From positions 1-5,340 of the forward strand of contig WRJU01000120.1 of the NCBI GenBank assembly GCA_009778425.1: a stretch of 5,340 nt of DNA, given 5' to 3'. Origin of the DNA: Pseudomonadota bacterium (GTDB lineage: Bacteria; Pseudomonadota; Gammaproteobacteria; Burkholderiales; Rhodocyclaceae). Shown piece by piece: positions 1 through 5,335 of this stretch (within the stretch, counting starts at the first letter, position 1; every line of letters starts with the position of its first letter). Made by a program: the position numbers and the translations under genes. Below the pieces are notes generated by a model, which saw only the letters and a program-made list of their open reading frames with translations, had not been told where the DNA came from and ran no database searches.

Positions 1-1
1 C

Positions 2-79
2 CATGAAGCCTTCATCAAAATCGCATGTTGCCTCATTTGCTGGCGGCAGTTGAAAAAAGAACAAAATTCTTTTTGTTAG
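2..79 (+). CDS. Transposase, C-terminal fragment (probable IS5 family)
   Basis: An open frame runs in from the left edge and ends with TAG at 77-79, giving 25 residues. It begins HEAFIKIACCLICWRQLKK. The pattern (S/H)EAFI.IA..(L/I)...R.L is typical of the end of IS5-family DDE transposases, where an 'EA(F/W)I' turn is followed by a hydrophobic helix and a basic tail. The catalytic DDE residues lie outside the window, so activity cannot be judged. The fragment is too short for certain assignment; it could be the tail of another helix-ending protein. The stop falls only ten bases before the methylase start, and the two share a reading frame. Confidence 0.5.
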   Translation, partial: HEAFIKIACCLICWRQLKKEQNSFC

Positions 80-82
80 GGG
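78..82 (+). promoter_or_regulatory. Shine-Dalgarno for the methylase, probably inside the IS end
   Basis: AGGGG stands 6 bases before GTG at 89 and 9 bases before GTG at 92, so either GTG could initiate. No ATG is available close by in this frame. Because the transposase stop overlaps this site, the ribosome binding site is probably supplied by the insertion sequence rather than by the original methylase gene. I see no convincing sigma-70 promoter in the 88 upstream bases. Confidence 0.5.
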
Positions 83-88
83 TTCTTA

Positions 89-2515
89 GTGGTGACTTAC
101 GACATCGTCGGCATCAAAAAATTGATCGCAAGCCTTCGGGGCGATTTCAATGGTGACTTTCTATCCGTTGACCCGGAGAGCAGCGATCTTTGGGACGTGG
201 TTGATCGGCGTGTGTTCCCGTTGCTCGGTAATTTCCTGTCGCGGGTGGATATCGCCAGCGGCCAATTGGCACTTTGGAATTACGATTTCAGCTTCATTCC
301 GGTCGAGCTTTTGTCCGGAATCTACGAATCGTTCATCGGCGACGACAAACAAGCCATCGGCGCGTATTACACACCGCGGCAACTGGCGAACCTCGTCGTG
401 GATCTAGCTTTCGCGTCGTCCAAAGACCCCCTGCGGGAACGCATTTACGATGGCGCGTGCGGATCCGGCATCCTGCTGACTACCGCTTTCCGACGGATGA
501 TCGGTTTTGCCGAAGCGCGCAAGGGCGAGCAACTGACTCTCGGCGAGCGCGTCATCCTGCTGCAGGAGCATATCTTCGGTGGCGATATCAACAAGATGGC
601 ATGCAAAGTCACGGCGTTCAGCCTATATCTATCGCTACTGGAAGACTTGGAGCCATCGGATATCTTGGCGCTCCAGGAGAATGAGAACGTAAAACTTCCG
701 CCGCTGCACAATGCCAACCTCTTCTCGGGTAAAGATAAGGGAGACTTTTTCTCAGATGAAAATCCCTTGTCATCCAGCCGACGATTCTCGCTTGTCATAT
801 CTAATCCGCCTTGGCGTGAGCCCAAAAGAAACGAACGTACCTCTGCAGACAACTGGGCAGAATCCGCAGCTGGAGTAACACGCTCGCGCCGCCAAATGGC
901 TGGAGATTTCGCGTTCCGGGCAGCAGACTGTCTCGCCGAAAACGGGCGCATGTGCCTGATCATGCCAACAAGCCTATTTTTGGCTCCGACAAGTCAAGAG
1001 TTTATCAGCGGGTGGTTGCTGAAGAACCGAATTCATCAACTCGTCAACTTTGGCGATCTGATGAATTTCATATTTGAGACTGCCGAGCATAGTTGCGCTG
1101 TAGTCCATGCTTCGCCCAGGCAAGCCGATACGGTTTTGACTGCGGACGAAATGATCGACTACTGGGCACCCAAAGCCGATACGAGCATAGCCTTTGGCCG
1201 ACTGACCTTGGCGAGCGGCGACCGGCACAGAGTGCAAGCGCAGACCTATTTTGCCGATTGCAGCATTTTGGTAACGCTCATGTGGGGCAACACGACGGAC
1301 ATTGCCTTGGTGAAGCGCCTACAGTGGTGTGGCACCTTCAGGGAGATGACAACTGGCCCCCGAGCACGGTGGGTAAGCCGAAAGGGATTTCACAAGAAGG
1401 ATGTTTCGGTTGAAAAGCCCGCTTCAACAGAACCGCTGAAGGCAATGCCCTATCTGAAAATTGACGCGCTCAAACGGGGTCTGCCCGTGGTCTTGGCGGC
1501 TGACCTCTGTCCATTTCCCTCCGACATCACCGAGGTGGCAAAACTTGATGACTCTTTGATGAAGGTATTCAAAGGGCCGCGCATTGTGTTTCCGGACGGA
1601 TTCGACAGTAGGCTGGAAATTCGCGCTAGCTATATCGACGTCCCGGCATCGTTTAACAGCAGCATAGGCGTGATTCGTGGCTCAAACGAGGATGCTGATC
1701 TGTTGCGGTTCGCTGCGGTCTATTTGCGCTCCGATTTGATCAAGTACTTCCTGTTGATGTCGGCCTACCAGGTGGCATGTGACCGCAACCGAGTGACTCT
1801 CAAGAATATTGACGACTTTCCGTTCGTGGCTCCTGAAAATCATCACTTTCCCGAACAGGCAACACAGATTGTCCACCAAGTATCCGAGTTCGTGCAGGGT
1901 CTGGACAATGGTGATCTGTTGCAGCCTGACGATGCTTATTCGCAGACCCGTGCTGCACTCAACGAATTGATATTCGAATATTTCGGCCTGACGGAGCACG
2001 AAAAACTGCTCGTCAAGGAAACAGTGCGGGAACTGGTTCCATCAGTCCGTCCCCGCGGGTATGCAAGCTTATATACCCGCTTGCAGCATCGCGCTTGTAC
2101 CGACCAGTTGCGCTGCTACACCTATACGCTGGAGCGGGAATTGCAGGATTGGCAGTCAGCACTTGATGGACAAGGGAGCATACGCGTACATGCTGTTTCC
2201 ATGGAAGAACACCTCGCAGGGCCCATAGGCGTAGTGTGCATCGAACTCGATGCGAACCAACCCAAGGAAAAAGTCGTACAAAATAACAAGGCTGTGGTGG
2301 AGATCCTGAAGGAACTGCGAAATAGCGAACTATTGCCAGCCCCGCTTTCCGAGGATCTGTATTTCTCACCAGACACCATCATCTGGACGGAAAGATCCCT
2401 GTACATGGCACGCCCATTGACGCGGCGGTTTTGGCTACATCACGCCGCGGTCCGTGATGCGCGCCGAATCGTGACAGAAACCCATCACTCTTCGGAAATG
2501 ACGGAGAACGCTTAA
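89..2515 (+). CDS. Adenine-N6 DNA methyltransferase (Eco57I/COG1002-like), likely N-terminally truncated
   Basis: This 808-residue protein should transfer a methyl group from S-adenosylmethionine to adenine N6 in DNA. Visible motifs are GAYYTP (91-96, motif X region), DGACGSG (121-127, SAM-binding motif I, usually DPACGSG), GGDIN (164-168, acidic motif II) and SNPPW (238-242, catalytic motif IV). Residues about 400-580 form the probable target-recognition part, ending in DRNRVTLKNIDDFPF, which matches the 'ERxTLKxIxxLPxP' hallmark of these enzymes. Residues about 640-808 are an extension I cannot name. From memory, relatives carry roughly 200 or more further residues before the FNGDF segment (here 20-24); here the frame opens directly after a transposase stop, so an IS has probably removed them. 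The GTG at 89 (or 92) is the first usable start. All catalytic motifs survive, so it may still methylate. It is coupled to the downstream nuclease-like gene. Confidence 0.87.
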   Translation: MVTYDIVGIKKLIASLRGDFNGDFLSVDPESSDLWDVVDRRVFPLLGNFLSRVDIASGQLALWNYDFSFIPVELLSGIYESFIGDDKQAIGAYYTPRQLANLVVDLAFASSKDPLRERIYDGACGSGILLTTAFRRMIGFAEARKGEQLTLGERVILLQEHIFGGDINKMACKVTAFSLYLSLLEDLEPSDILALQENENVKLPPLHNANLFSGKDKGDFFSDENPLSSSRRFSLVISNPPWREPKRNERTSADNWAESAAGVTRSRRQMAGDFAFRAADCLAENGRMCLIMPTSLFLAPTSQEFISGWLLKNRIHQLVNFGDLMNFIFETAEHSCAVVHASPRQADTVLTADEMIDYWAPKADTSIAFGRLTLASGDRHRVQAQTYFADCSILVTLMWGNTTDIALVKRLQWCGTFREMTTGPRARWVSRKGFHKKDVSVEKPASTEPLKAMPYLKIDALKRGLPVVLAADLCPFPSDITEVAKLDDSLMKVFKGPRIVFPDGFDSRLEIRASYIDVPASFNSSIGVIRGSNEDADLLRFAAVYLRSDLIKYFLLMSAYQVACDRNRVTLKNIDDFPFVAPENHHFPEQATQIVHQVSEFVQGLDNGDLLQPDDAYSQTRAALNELIFEYFGLTEHEKLLVKETVRELVPSVRPRGYASLYTRLQHRACTDQLRCYTYTLERELQDWQSALDGQGSIRVHAVSMEEHLAGPIGVVCIELDANQPKEKVVQNNKAVVEILKELRNSELLPAPLSEDLYFSPDTIIWTERSLYMARPLTRRFWLHHAAVRDARRIVTETHHSSEMTENA

Positions 2516-2517
2516 TG
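2501..2517 (+). promoter_or_regulatory. Stop-start overlap and Shine-Dalgarno coupling methylase to nuclease gene
   Basis: ACGGAGAA (2501-2508) lies within the last methylase codons, with GGAG 8 bases before the ATG at 2515. The methylase TAA (2513-2515) and this ATG share one base as TAATG. This arrangement indicates one operon and translational coupling, tying nuclease output to methylase synthesis. Confidence 0.8.
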
Positions 2518-3252
2518 GACAAGCGCGATGCATGGATCAATGTCTTTCCTGTGCCTCGTACATCCAGCGCTGTCGATGTCATGACAGAAGCTTGGAATGA
2601 GATGTCGAACCGTTACAAACCCAAATTCAATCACGGCACGAATGAACCGAATCTAACCTTCGTTTTGGGCGAATATATACGCGACGTGGTTGCAGAGCGT
2701 CGAAAACTTCTTGGGAACTGGACAGTAGAAGGCCAGCGGGGGAAGATTAATTTTACCACGGGCGAAATTCTGAAACGTACCCGCACCGATATTGAATATC
2801 ACTGGAATAGTAAAATGAAAAATTATTCGGTGGTATTCGAGTTTAAAAAGCTCGACCACCATTCACGCAGTCGCAAGCACTACTACGGTGAATCAGGCAT
2901 GCTGCGCTTCATCACCGGTTCGTACAGCATTGGACATCCGCTGGCGTTCATGGTCGGTATCTTGGTTGACGATAGAGACGAGTGCATCAAGTCGCTACGC
3001 TCTTGTTTACAGCATGAAGGAATTGTCGGCGAGTTGCAGATGTGTTCGTCCAATAATCAATTGCTTCGCACGCCCTTACTCCTGTTCCCCAATCATGCCG
3101 AATTCGATACCGAACACCTACGCGACCGCGACAAGGCACCTAAGCACGGTACAATTCGTATCTCTCACCTGTTTTTGAGTTTTGGATACCCATCTGATAG
3201 TCGTGATCAGCGCAAGAAGCGCAAAGAGTCACTGGCTGAACCTGTGCTGTGA
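2515..3252 (+). CDS. Putative PD-(D/E)xK-type restriction endonuclease or methylase partner protein
   Basis: I do not recognise a named family. The 245-residue protein shows the layout of a PD-(D/E)xK nuclease: a helix with an acidic residue (LGEYIRD, E53), then D92 in RTDIEY, then a hydrophobic strand ending in the E-x-K signature (VVFEFKKL, E109 and K111). A following segment, YYGESGMLRF with ITGSY (about 123-137), then a hydrophobic strand PLAFMVGIL (142-150), fits the second half of such a core. The C-terminus (about 229-238) is strongly basic and could contact DNA. It has no signal peptide or membrane segment, so it should be cytoplasmic. Its coupling to an adenine methyltransferase suggests it cleaves unmodified DNA in a restriction-modification or related defence pair. 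The nuclease role is inferred from motif spacing only; a non-catalytic specificity subunit is the main alternative. Confidence 0.68.
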   Translation: MDKRDAWINVFPVPRTSSAVDVMTEAWNEMSNRYKPKFNHGTNEPNLTFVLGEYIRDVVAERRKLLGNWTVEGQRGKINFTTGEILKRTRTDIEYHWNSKMKNYSVVFEFKKLDHHSRSRKHYYGESGMLRFITGSYSIGHPLAFMVGILVDDRDECIKSLRSCLQHEGIVGELQMCSSNNQLLRTPLLLFPNHAEFDTEHLRDRDKAPKHGTIRISHLFLSFGYPSDSRDQRKKRKESLAEPVL

Positions 3253-3520
3253 ATTTGCTAGGAGCCTCTCTATCTAACGCATATTTCTTGCCGATTTTGG
3301 GGGAGTCGACTGCAGAAGTAGGGTCATTCATCTCATTGACTGCACGGGGGCACATGTCTCGATCTAGACCGCCACCGGTTCAAGCGAGAAAGGGAGCCGT
3401 TTAGTCTCCCTTTCTCGTTACCTCCGCTCATCAAACCCGTGCGGCTCACTTCACCAACAAATTAACTTAACGGCTAGGGTTGAAATCGGGCGGCGTTTTC
3501 GTATTCGGCCAGAGCGGTTT
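3253..3520. other. Gene-free spacer between convergent genes
   Basis: No frame in these 268 bases has a believable start, ribosome binding site and length. The only clear structure is the hairpin at 3383-3419. A weaker inverted pair, GAGCCG (3394-3399) and CGGCTC (3442-3447), shares bases with that hairpin and would compete with it. The plus-strand nuclease gene ends at the left edge and the minus-strand PEP-CTERM gene ends at the right edge. Confidence 0.7.
3383..3419. terminator. Perfect 12-bp hairpin, possible bidirectional terminator
   Basis: CGAGAAAGGGAG (3385-3396) is exactly complementary to CTCCCTTTCTCG (3406-3417) with a 9-base loop. A G-T wobble and an A-T pair extend the stem to 14 pairs. 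It lies about 130 bases beyond the nuclease stop and about 100 bases beyond the PEP-CTERM stop, where a shared terminator for convergent units is expected. Neither side is followed by a clear run of T, so classical intrinsic termination is uncertain; it may instead protect 3' ends or be the relic of a mobile element. Confidence 0.55.
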
Positions 3521-4105
3521 TCAGCGATTCGCCTTCCGCCGCCGGGTCACACCCGCCATCAGCCCCAAACCGGCCAGCAGCATGGCCCAGGTTTCGGGTT
3601 CGGGAACAGCAGAAATATGACCCCAGATGCTCATGAGCCAATACGCATTATCCTCAGTCCAAGGGCCTGAACCAAACGTCTTTGGGCCAATATACTTGTA
3701 TCCATCCGCAATGTTTGTGCCAGCAGGCACATACTCTGCGCTGGAAAGGGTAAAGTAATATTTACCCGCCGGGAATCCTCCGTATGGTTGGAAAATTCTC
3801 GCATCCCAGTCCTTCGCCCAAATACGATTATCGTCATTGTAGGCGACCATGTCGCCATTCGAATCCCACAAAACTAAGTAGGTATCGAAGCTATTGAAAA
3901 GATAGACAGATTGAGTTGACATCTCCATCAGGCCAGTTCCATTTACAACATCATAACCAGGTAAGATATAGAATTCCCCAGTATATAAATCGTCCGCCTT
4001 AGAGAAATAACCATCTAGTATTATTTGATTAAGGGCAATCTGTGCGGTTGCCGCACTGGAGAAAAGGCCGGTAGCCAAAATTGCTGAAAGAAGCTTCTTT
4101 TTCAT
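3521..4105 (-). CDS. PEP-CTERM sorting domain protein, DVUA0089-like, exported
   Basis: This 194-residue secreted protein has two clear sorting signals. The N-terminus, MKKKLLSAILATGLFSSAATA, is a Sec signal peptide with probable cleavage after A21 (ATA-Q). The C-terminus has VPEPETWAMLL (167-177), a hydrophobic stretch and then RRRK (188-191), the PEP-CTERM tripartite signal that exosortase recognises before release to the surface or extracellular matrix. The mature part contains FDTYLVLWDSNGDMVAYNDDN (73-93), the 'FDP.L.L.D..G......DD' pattern of DVUA0089-type proteins; the substrate or role is unknown. The ATG at 4105 is chosen because a purine-rich Shine-Dalgarno precedes it and the signal peptide starts there; an earlier in-frame start at 4177 would place 24 atypical residues in front. 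No exosortase gene is in the window, so processing depends on a locus elsewhere. Confidence 0.9.
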   Translation of the reverse strand: MKKKLLSAILATGLFSSAATAQIALNQIILDGYFSKADDLYTGEFYILPGYDVVNGTGLMEMSTQSVYLFNSFDTYLVLWDSNGDMVAYNDDNRIWAKDWDARIFQPYGGFPAGKYYFTLSSAEYVPAGTNIADGYKYIGPKTFGSGPWTEDNAYWLMSIWGHISAVPEPETWAMLLAGLGLMAGVTRRRKANR

Positions 4106-4107
4106 TA

Positions 4108-4118
4108 CTCCCCCCCTT
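4108..4118 (-). promoter_or_regulatory. Purine-rich Shine-Dalgarno with a 7-G tract
   Basis: On the minus strand AAGGGGGGGAG ends two bases before the ATG at 4105. The run of seven G gives several possible pairings with the 16S rRNA tail at spacings of about 2 to 9 bases. It decides the start codon of the PEP-CTERM gene. A homopolymer of this length can change by slippage, which would alter spacing but not the reading frame. Confidence 0.7.
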
Positions 4119-4138
4119 ATGTGATAAAGTAGGCCGAT

Positions 4139-4165
4139 TATGGCGATGGCATTGTTCTCGCCATA
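4139..4165. repeat. Inverted repeat, candidate operator
   Basis: TATGGCGA (4139-4146) and TCGCCATA (4158-4165) are perfect inverted copies separated by 11 bases, giving a 27-base dyad with half-sites 19 bases apart centre to centre. That spacing is close to two helical turns, as expected for a dimeric helix-turn-helix regulator. It lies 34 bases upstream of the PEP-CTERM start. The neighbouring regulator is the natural candidate to bind it; this is inferred from position only. Confidence 0.5.
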
Positions 4166-4167
4166 TG

Positions 4168-4206
4168 TTAACAACAATAAGTTACAATATTCTTACAACA
4201 ATAAAG
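4168..4206. repeat. Direct repeats ACAACAATAA, candidate regulator binding sites
   Basis: ACAACAATAA occurs at 4171-4180 and again at 4195-4204, 24 bases apart, each preceded by TTA or TTAA and followed by G or AG. A related GTTACAATA lies between them (4181-4189). The tandem, near two-turn spacing and the position just upstream of the regulator's start suggest operator copies, perhaps for autoregulation. The AT-rich composition makes chance similarity possible. Confidence 0.45.
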
Positions 4207-4242
4207 TATGCCGTCAACCCCCATGAGCATAACTTCCTGTTC

Positions 4243-4653
4243 ATGGACGAAAAACAGGAATTCGCGTTGCGGCTGGCGGTCGCGATGCGCGATGCGGGCT
4301 ATGAGCCACGGCCTTCCGTGCTGGAGGCGCAGTTCAATATCCGTTACATGGGACGACCCGTTACGTATCAGGCCGTGACGCGCTGGCTCAAGGGCGAGGC
4401 CATCCCCGCGCAGGACAAGTTGCAGGTTCTGGCCGACTGGCTCAAGGTGGAGCCGCACATCCTGCGCTTTGGCGGGCAGCCCCTGTTTTCAATTCAGGAA
4501 AAGAAAAAACGCTGGGATGCCGCGCTCTCCGGGCCGGAGCGCGAAGTGCTCGAAGCGTTCATCAACCTTCCCGCCGAGCAGAAAAAAATCGTCCGCTCCG
4601 TCATCCTGACCTTCGCACAGGCTTACGCGCTCAATGCGCCGCGCGGTTTGTGA
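4243..4653 (+). CDS. Helix-turn-helix transcriptional regulator, XRE/Cro-CI-like
   Basis: The 136-residue protein looks like a small cytoplasmic DNA-binding regulator. An N-terminal helix (FALRLAVAMRDAGY, 7-20) is followed by a helix-turn-helix with VTYQAVTRWLKGEAIP (40-55) as the probable recognition helix and turn, then KLQVLADWLKVEPHILRFG (59-77), the usual end of a Cro/CI-type fold seen in proteobacterial 'WL.G...P....L..LA.WL.V....LRFG' regulators. Residues about 95-126 form a separate helical part (LSGPEREVLEAF, EQKKIVRSVILTFAQ) that could dimerise. The ATG at 4243 is chosen because it begins the conserved part, although only weak purines precede it; the next in-frame ATG upstream (4165) would run through the repeat region. 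It is divergent from the PEP-CTERM gene and convergent with vapBC. Its target is unknown. Confidence 0.78.
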   Translation: MDEKQEFALRLAVAMRDAGYEPRPSVLEAQFNIRYMGRPVTYQAVTRWLKGEAIPAQDKLQVLADWLKVEPHILRFGGQPLFSIQEKKKRWDAALSGPEREVLEAFINLPAEQKKIVRSVILTFAQAYALNAPRGL

Positions 4654-4678
4654 GATTGGCGACCCGACGCACCGCCTA

Positions 4679-5068
4679 TCAGCATTTCTGGATGTCAGTC
4701 TGCGCGAAATCGTTGCCGACAAACAGTAACGGTTCATCAAGCAATTTCGCCAGCGCATACACGGCACAGTCACCGAAGTTGAGTTGAGCAGGATGGCCTT
4801 GCCCTTTGCCATAGCGCTGAAAAGCCATGTCAGCGAGCCGAACCTGATGCTCATCGAATGACATGACGACAGCGCCCGTTTCCTCCAGAAAACGTTGTAG
4901 CTTGCCGATCATGGCTGGATGCTCACGGGCGCGTACAACGATGTGCGCTTCCAGAAGGCTTACAGCAGAGATACGGCAAACTGGATGTGCTTCCAGTGCG
5001 GCAATGATGCGTTCACGCTCCGATTCGTTTTTAAGCCAACTCAGAATGGCAGACGTGTCGATTACCAT
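4679..5068 (-). CDS. vapC: VapC-type toxin, PIN-domain ribonuclease
   Basis: This 129-residue protein is a typical-length PIN-domain endoribonuclease toxin, which cleaves RNA (in studied members tRNA or rRNA) when freed from its antitoxin. The four acidic active-site positions are present: D4 in MVIDTSA, E40 in SLLEA, D100 in FGDC and D120 in VGNDF. The spacing and the ending NDFAQTDI are characteristic of this family. It starts inside the antitoxin gene, sharing seven bases (ATGGTAA), so the antitoxin is made first and translation is coupled. Its stop lies 25 bases from the convergent regulator's stop, with no obvious terminator between them. Nothing visible suggests inactivation. Confidence 0.92.
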   Translation of the reverse strand: MVIDTSAILSWLKNESERERIIAALEAHPVCRISAVSLLEAHIVVRAREHPAMIGKLQRFLEETGAVVMSFDEHQVRLADMAFQRYGKGQGHPAQLNFGDCAVYALAKLLDEPLLFVGNDFAQTDIQKC

Positions 5069-5322
5069 GCGCCTTGCTCGTTGTAACCCAATATTTCGTC
5101 ATCGCTACGCGTGTCGGCTGGTATACGTGGCGGTATGGCGTCGACCTCCCGCGCCAACGCGGCAAGCCTTTCACGTAGCGGAGCTTTTCCTGTAGCCACT
5201 CCCCGCTGATTCGCCAGCGACATCAAACTTTCACGCAATACCTCGGCAACCGTCACGCCTTCGGCAAAAGCAATTTGCTGTGCTAAACGCTCCATTTTGG
5301 AATCTTCGATGACGATAGCCAC
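5062..5322 (-). CDS. vapB: VapB-type antitoxin (PSK/Rv0623-like)
   Basis: The 86-residue antitoxin partners the PIN toxin encoded just downstream. Its N-terminus (MAIVIEDSKMERLAQQIA) and helix VTVAEVLRESL (23-33) match the DNA-binding ribbon-helix-helix-like part of Rv0623/PSK-type VapB proteins, which bind and repress their own promoter. The C-terminus (RSDDEILGYNEQGAW, 72-86) is the usual toxin-binding tail of this group, with its GYNE..W ending. The start is GTG at 5322, supported by AAAGGAG placed 6 bases upstream. The promoter and operator lie beyond the right edge, so regulation cannot be read here. Confidence 0.9.
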   Translation of the reverse strand: MAIVIEDSKMERLAQQIAFAEGVTVAEVLRESLMSLANQRGVATGKAPLRERLAALAREVDAIPPRIPADTRSDDEILGYNEQGAW

Positions 5323-5328
5323 AAACGT

Positions 5329-5335
5329 CTCCTTT
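5329..5335 (-). promoter_or_regulatory. Shine-Dalgarno of the antitoxin gene
   Basis: On the minus strand AAAGGAG stands six bases before GTG at 5322. This strong site settles the use of GTG as start in place of the in-frame ATG nine codons further in, and favours high antitoxin synthesis relative to the toxin, which has no comparable site of its own. Confidence 0.75.

Larger units (their letters stand above)
1..89 (+). mobile_element. Right-hand end of an insertion sequence (probable IS5-like), remainder outside the window
   Basis: This segment carries the last codons of a transposase-like frame followed almost at once by the methylase gene, so the IS end should lie between the stop codon at 77-79 and about position 89. 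TTAG occurs twice here (76-79 and 86-89), and IS5-type elements often duplicate short TNA or YTAR targets, so one copy may mark the boundary. A short inverted repeat, AACAAAA (60-66) and TTTTGTT (71-77), lies inside the end. The matching left terminal repeat is outside the window, so the exact junction and the IS group are inferred. Confidence 0.5.
4106..4242. promoter_or_regulatory. Shared divergent promoter region of PEP-CTERM gene and regulator
   Basis: These 137 bases separate two divergently read start codons and must hold both promoters. The centre (about 4165-4208) is markedly AT-rich compared with the flanking genes. TACAAT (4183-4188) is a possible plus-strand -10 element, but I could not pair it with a good -35 box, and no sigma-54 consensus of the kind reported for some PEP-CTERM genes is evident. 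The two repeat structures inside are listed separately. Confidence 0.6.

Noticed and set aside
445..963. 172-codon minus-strand open frame antisense to the methylase
   Set aside because: It lies entirely opposite the motif I to motif IV region of a clear methyltransferase, has no recognisable domain, and its composition is that of a reverse-strand shadow.
2013..2406. Two overlapping minus-strand open frames (118 and 94 codons) opposite the methylase C-terminus
   Set aside because: They have no family features and no good ribosome binding site; the plus-strand frame is continuous and ends in a coupled stop-start.
3140..3355. 71-codon minus-strand frame running from the spacer into the nuclease gene
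   Set aside because: It overlaps the 3' end of the coupled nuclease gene, has no recognisable features and lacks a convincing ribosome binding site.
3475..3520. Minus-strand reading ESLKTALAEYENAARFQP followed by TAG, just past the PEP-CTERM stop in another frame
   Set aside because: It looks protein-like and could be the relic end of an antitoxin-like gene, but it is only about 15 codons beyond the real stop, has no start of its own, and GC-rich sequence gives such frames by chance.
3253..3520. Group II intron or CRISPR remnant in the spacer
   Set aside because: The hairpin and GAGCCG-like segment briefly suggested an intron 3' domain, but no domain V sequence, reverse transcriptase or regularly spaced repeats are present.
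4106..4177. Longer start for the PEP-CTERM protein at 4177
   Set aside because: It would add 24 residues before a textbook signal peptide and bury the purine-rich Shine-Dalgarno at 4108-4118 inside the coding region.
4081..4242. Longer start for the regulator at 4081 or 4165
   Set aside because: These would overlap the divergent gene's 5' end or translate through the operator-like repeats, and the extra residues resemble no known part of the family.
4489..4854. 121-codon minus-strand frame across the regulator and toxin genes
   Set aside because: It overlaps two well-supported genes, including the PIN-domain frame on the same strand, and shows no domain.
4863..5195. 110-codon plus-strand frame opposite vapBC
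   Set aside because: It is a shadow of the toxin-antitoxin genes, whose motifs and overlap are clear on the other strand.
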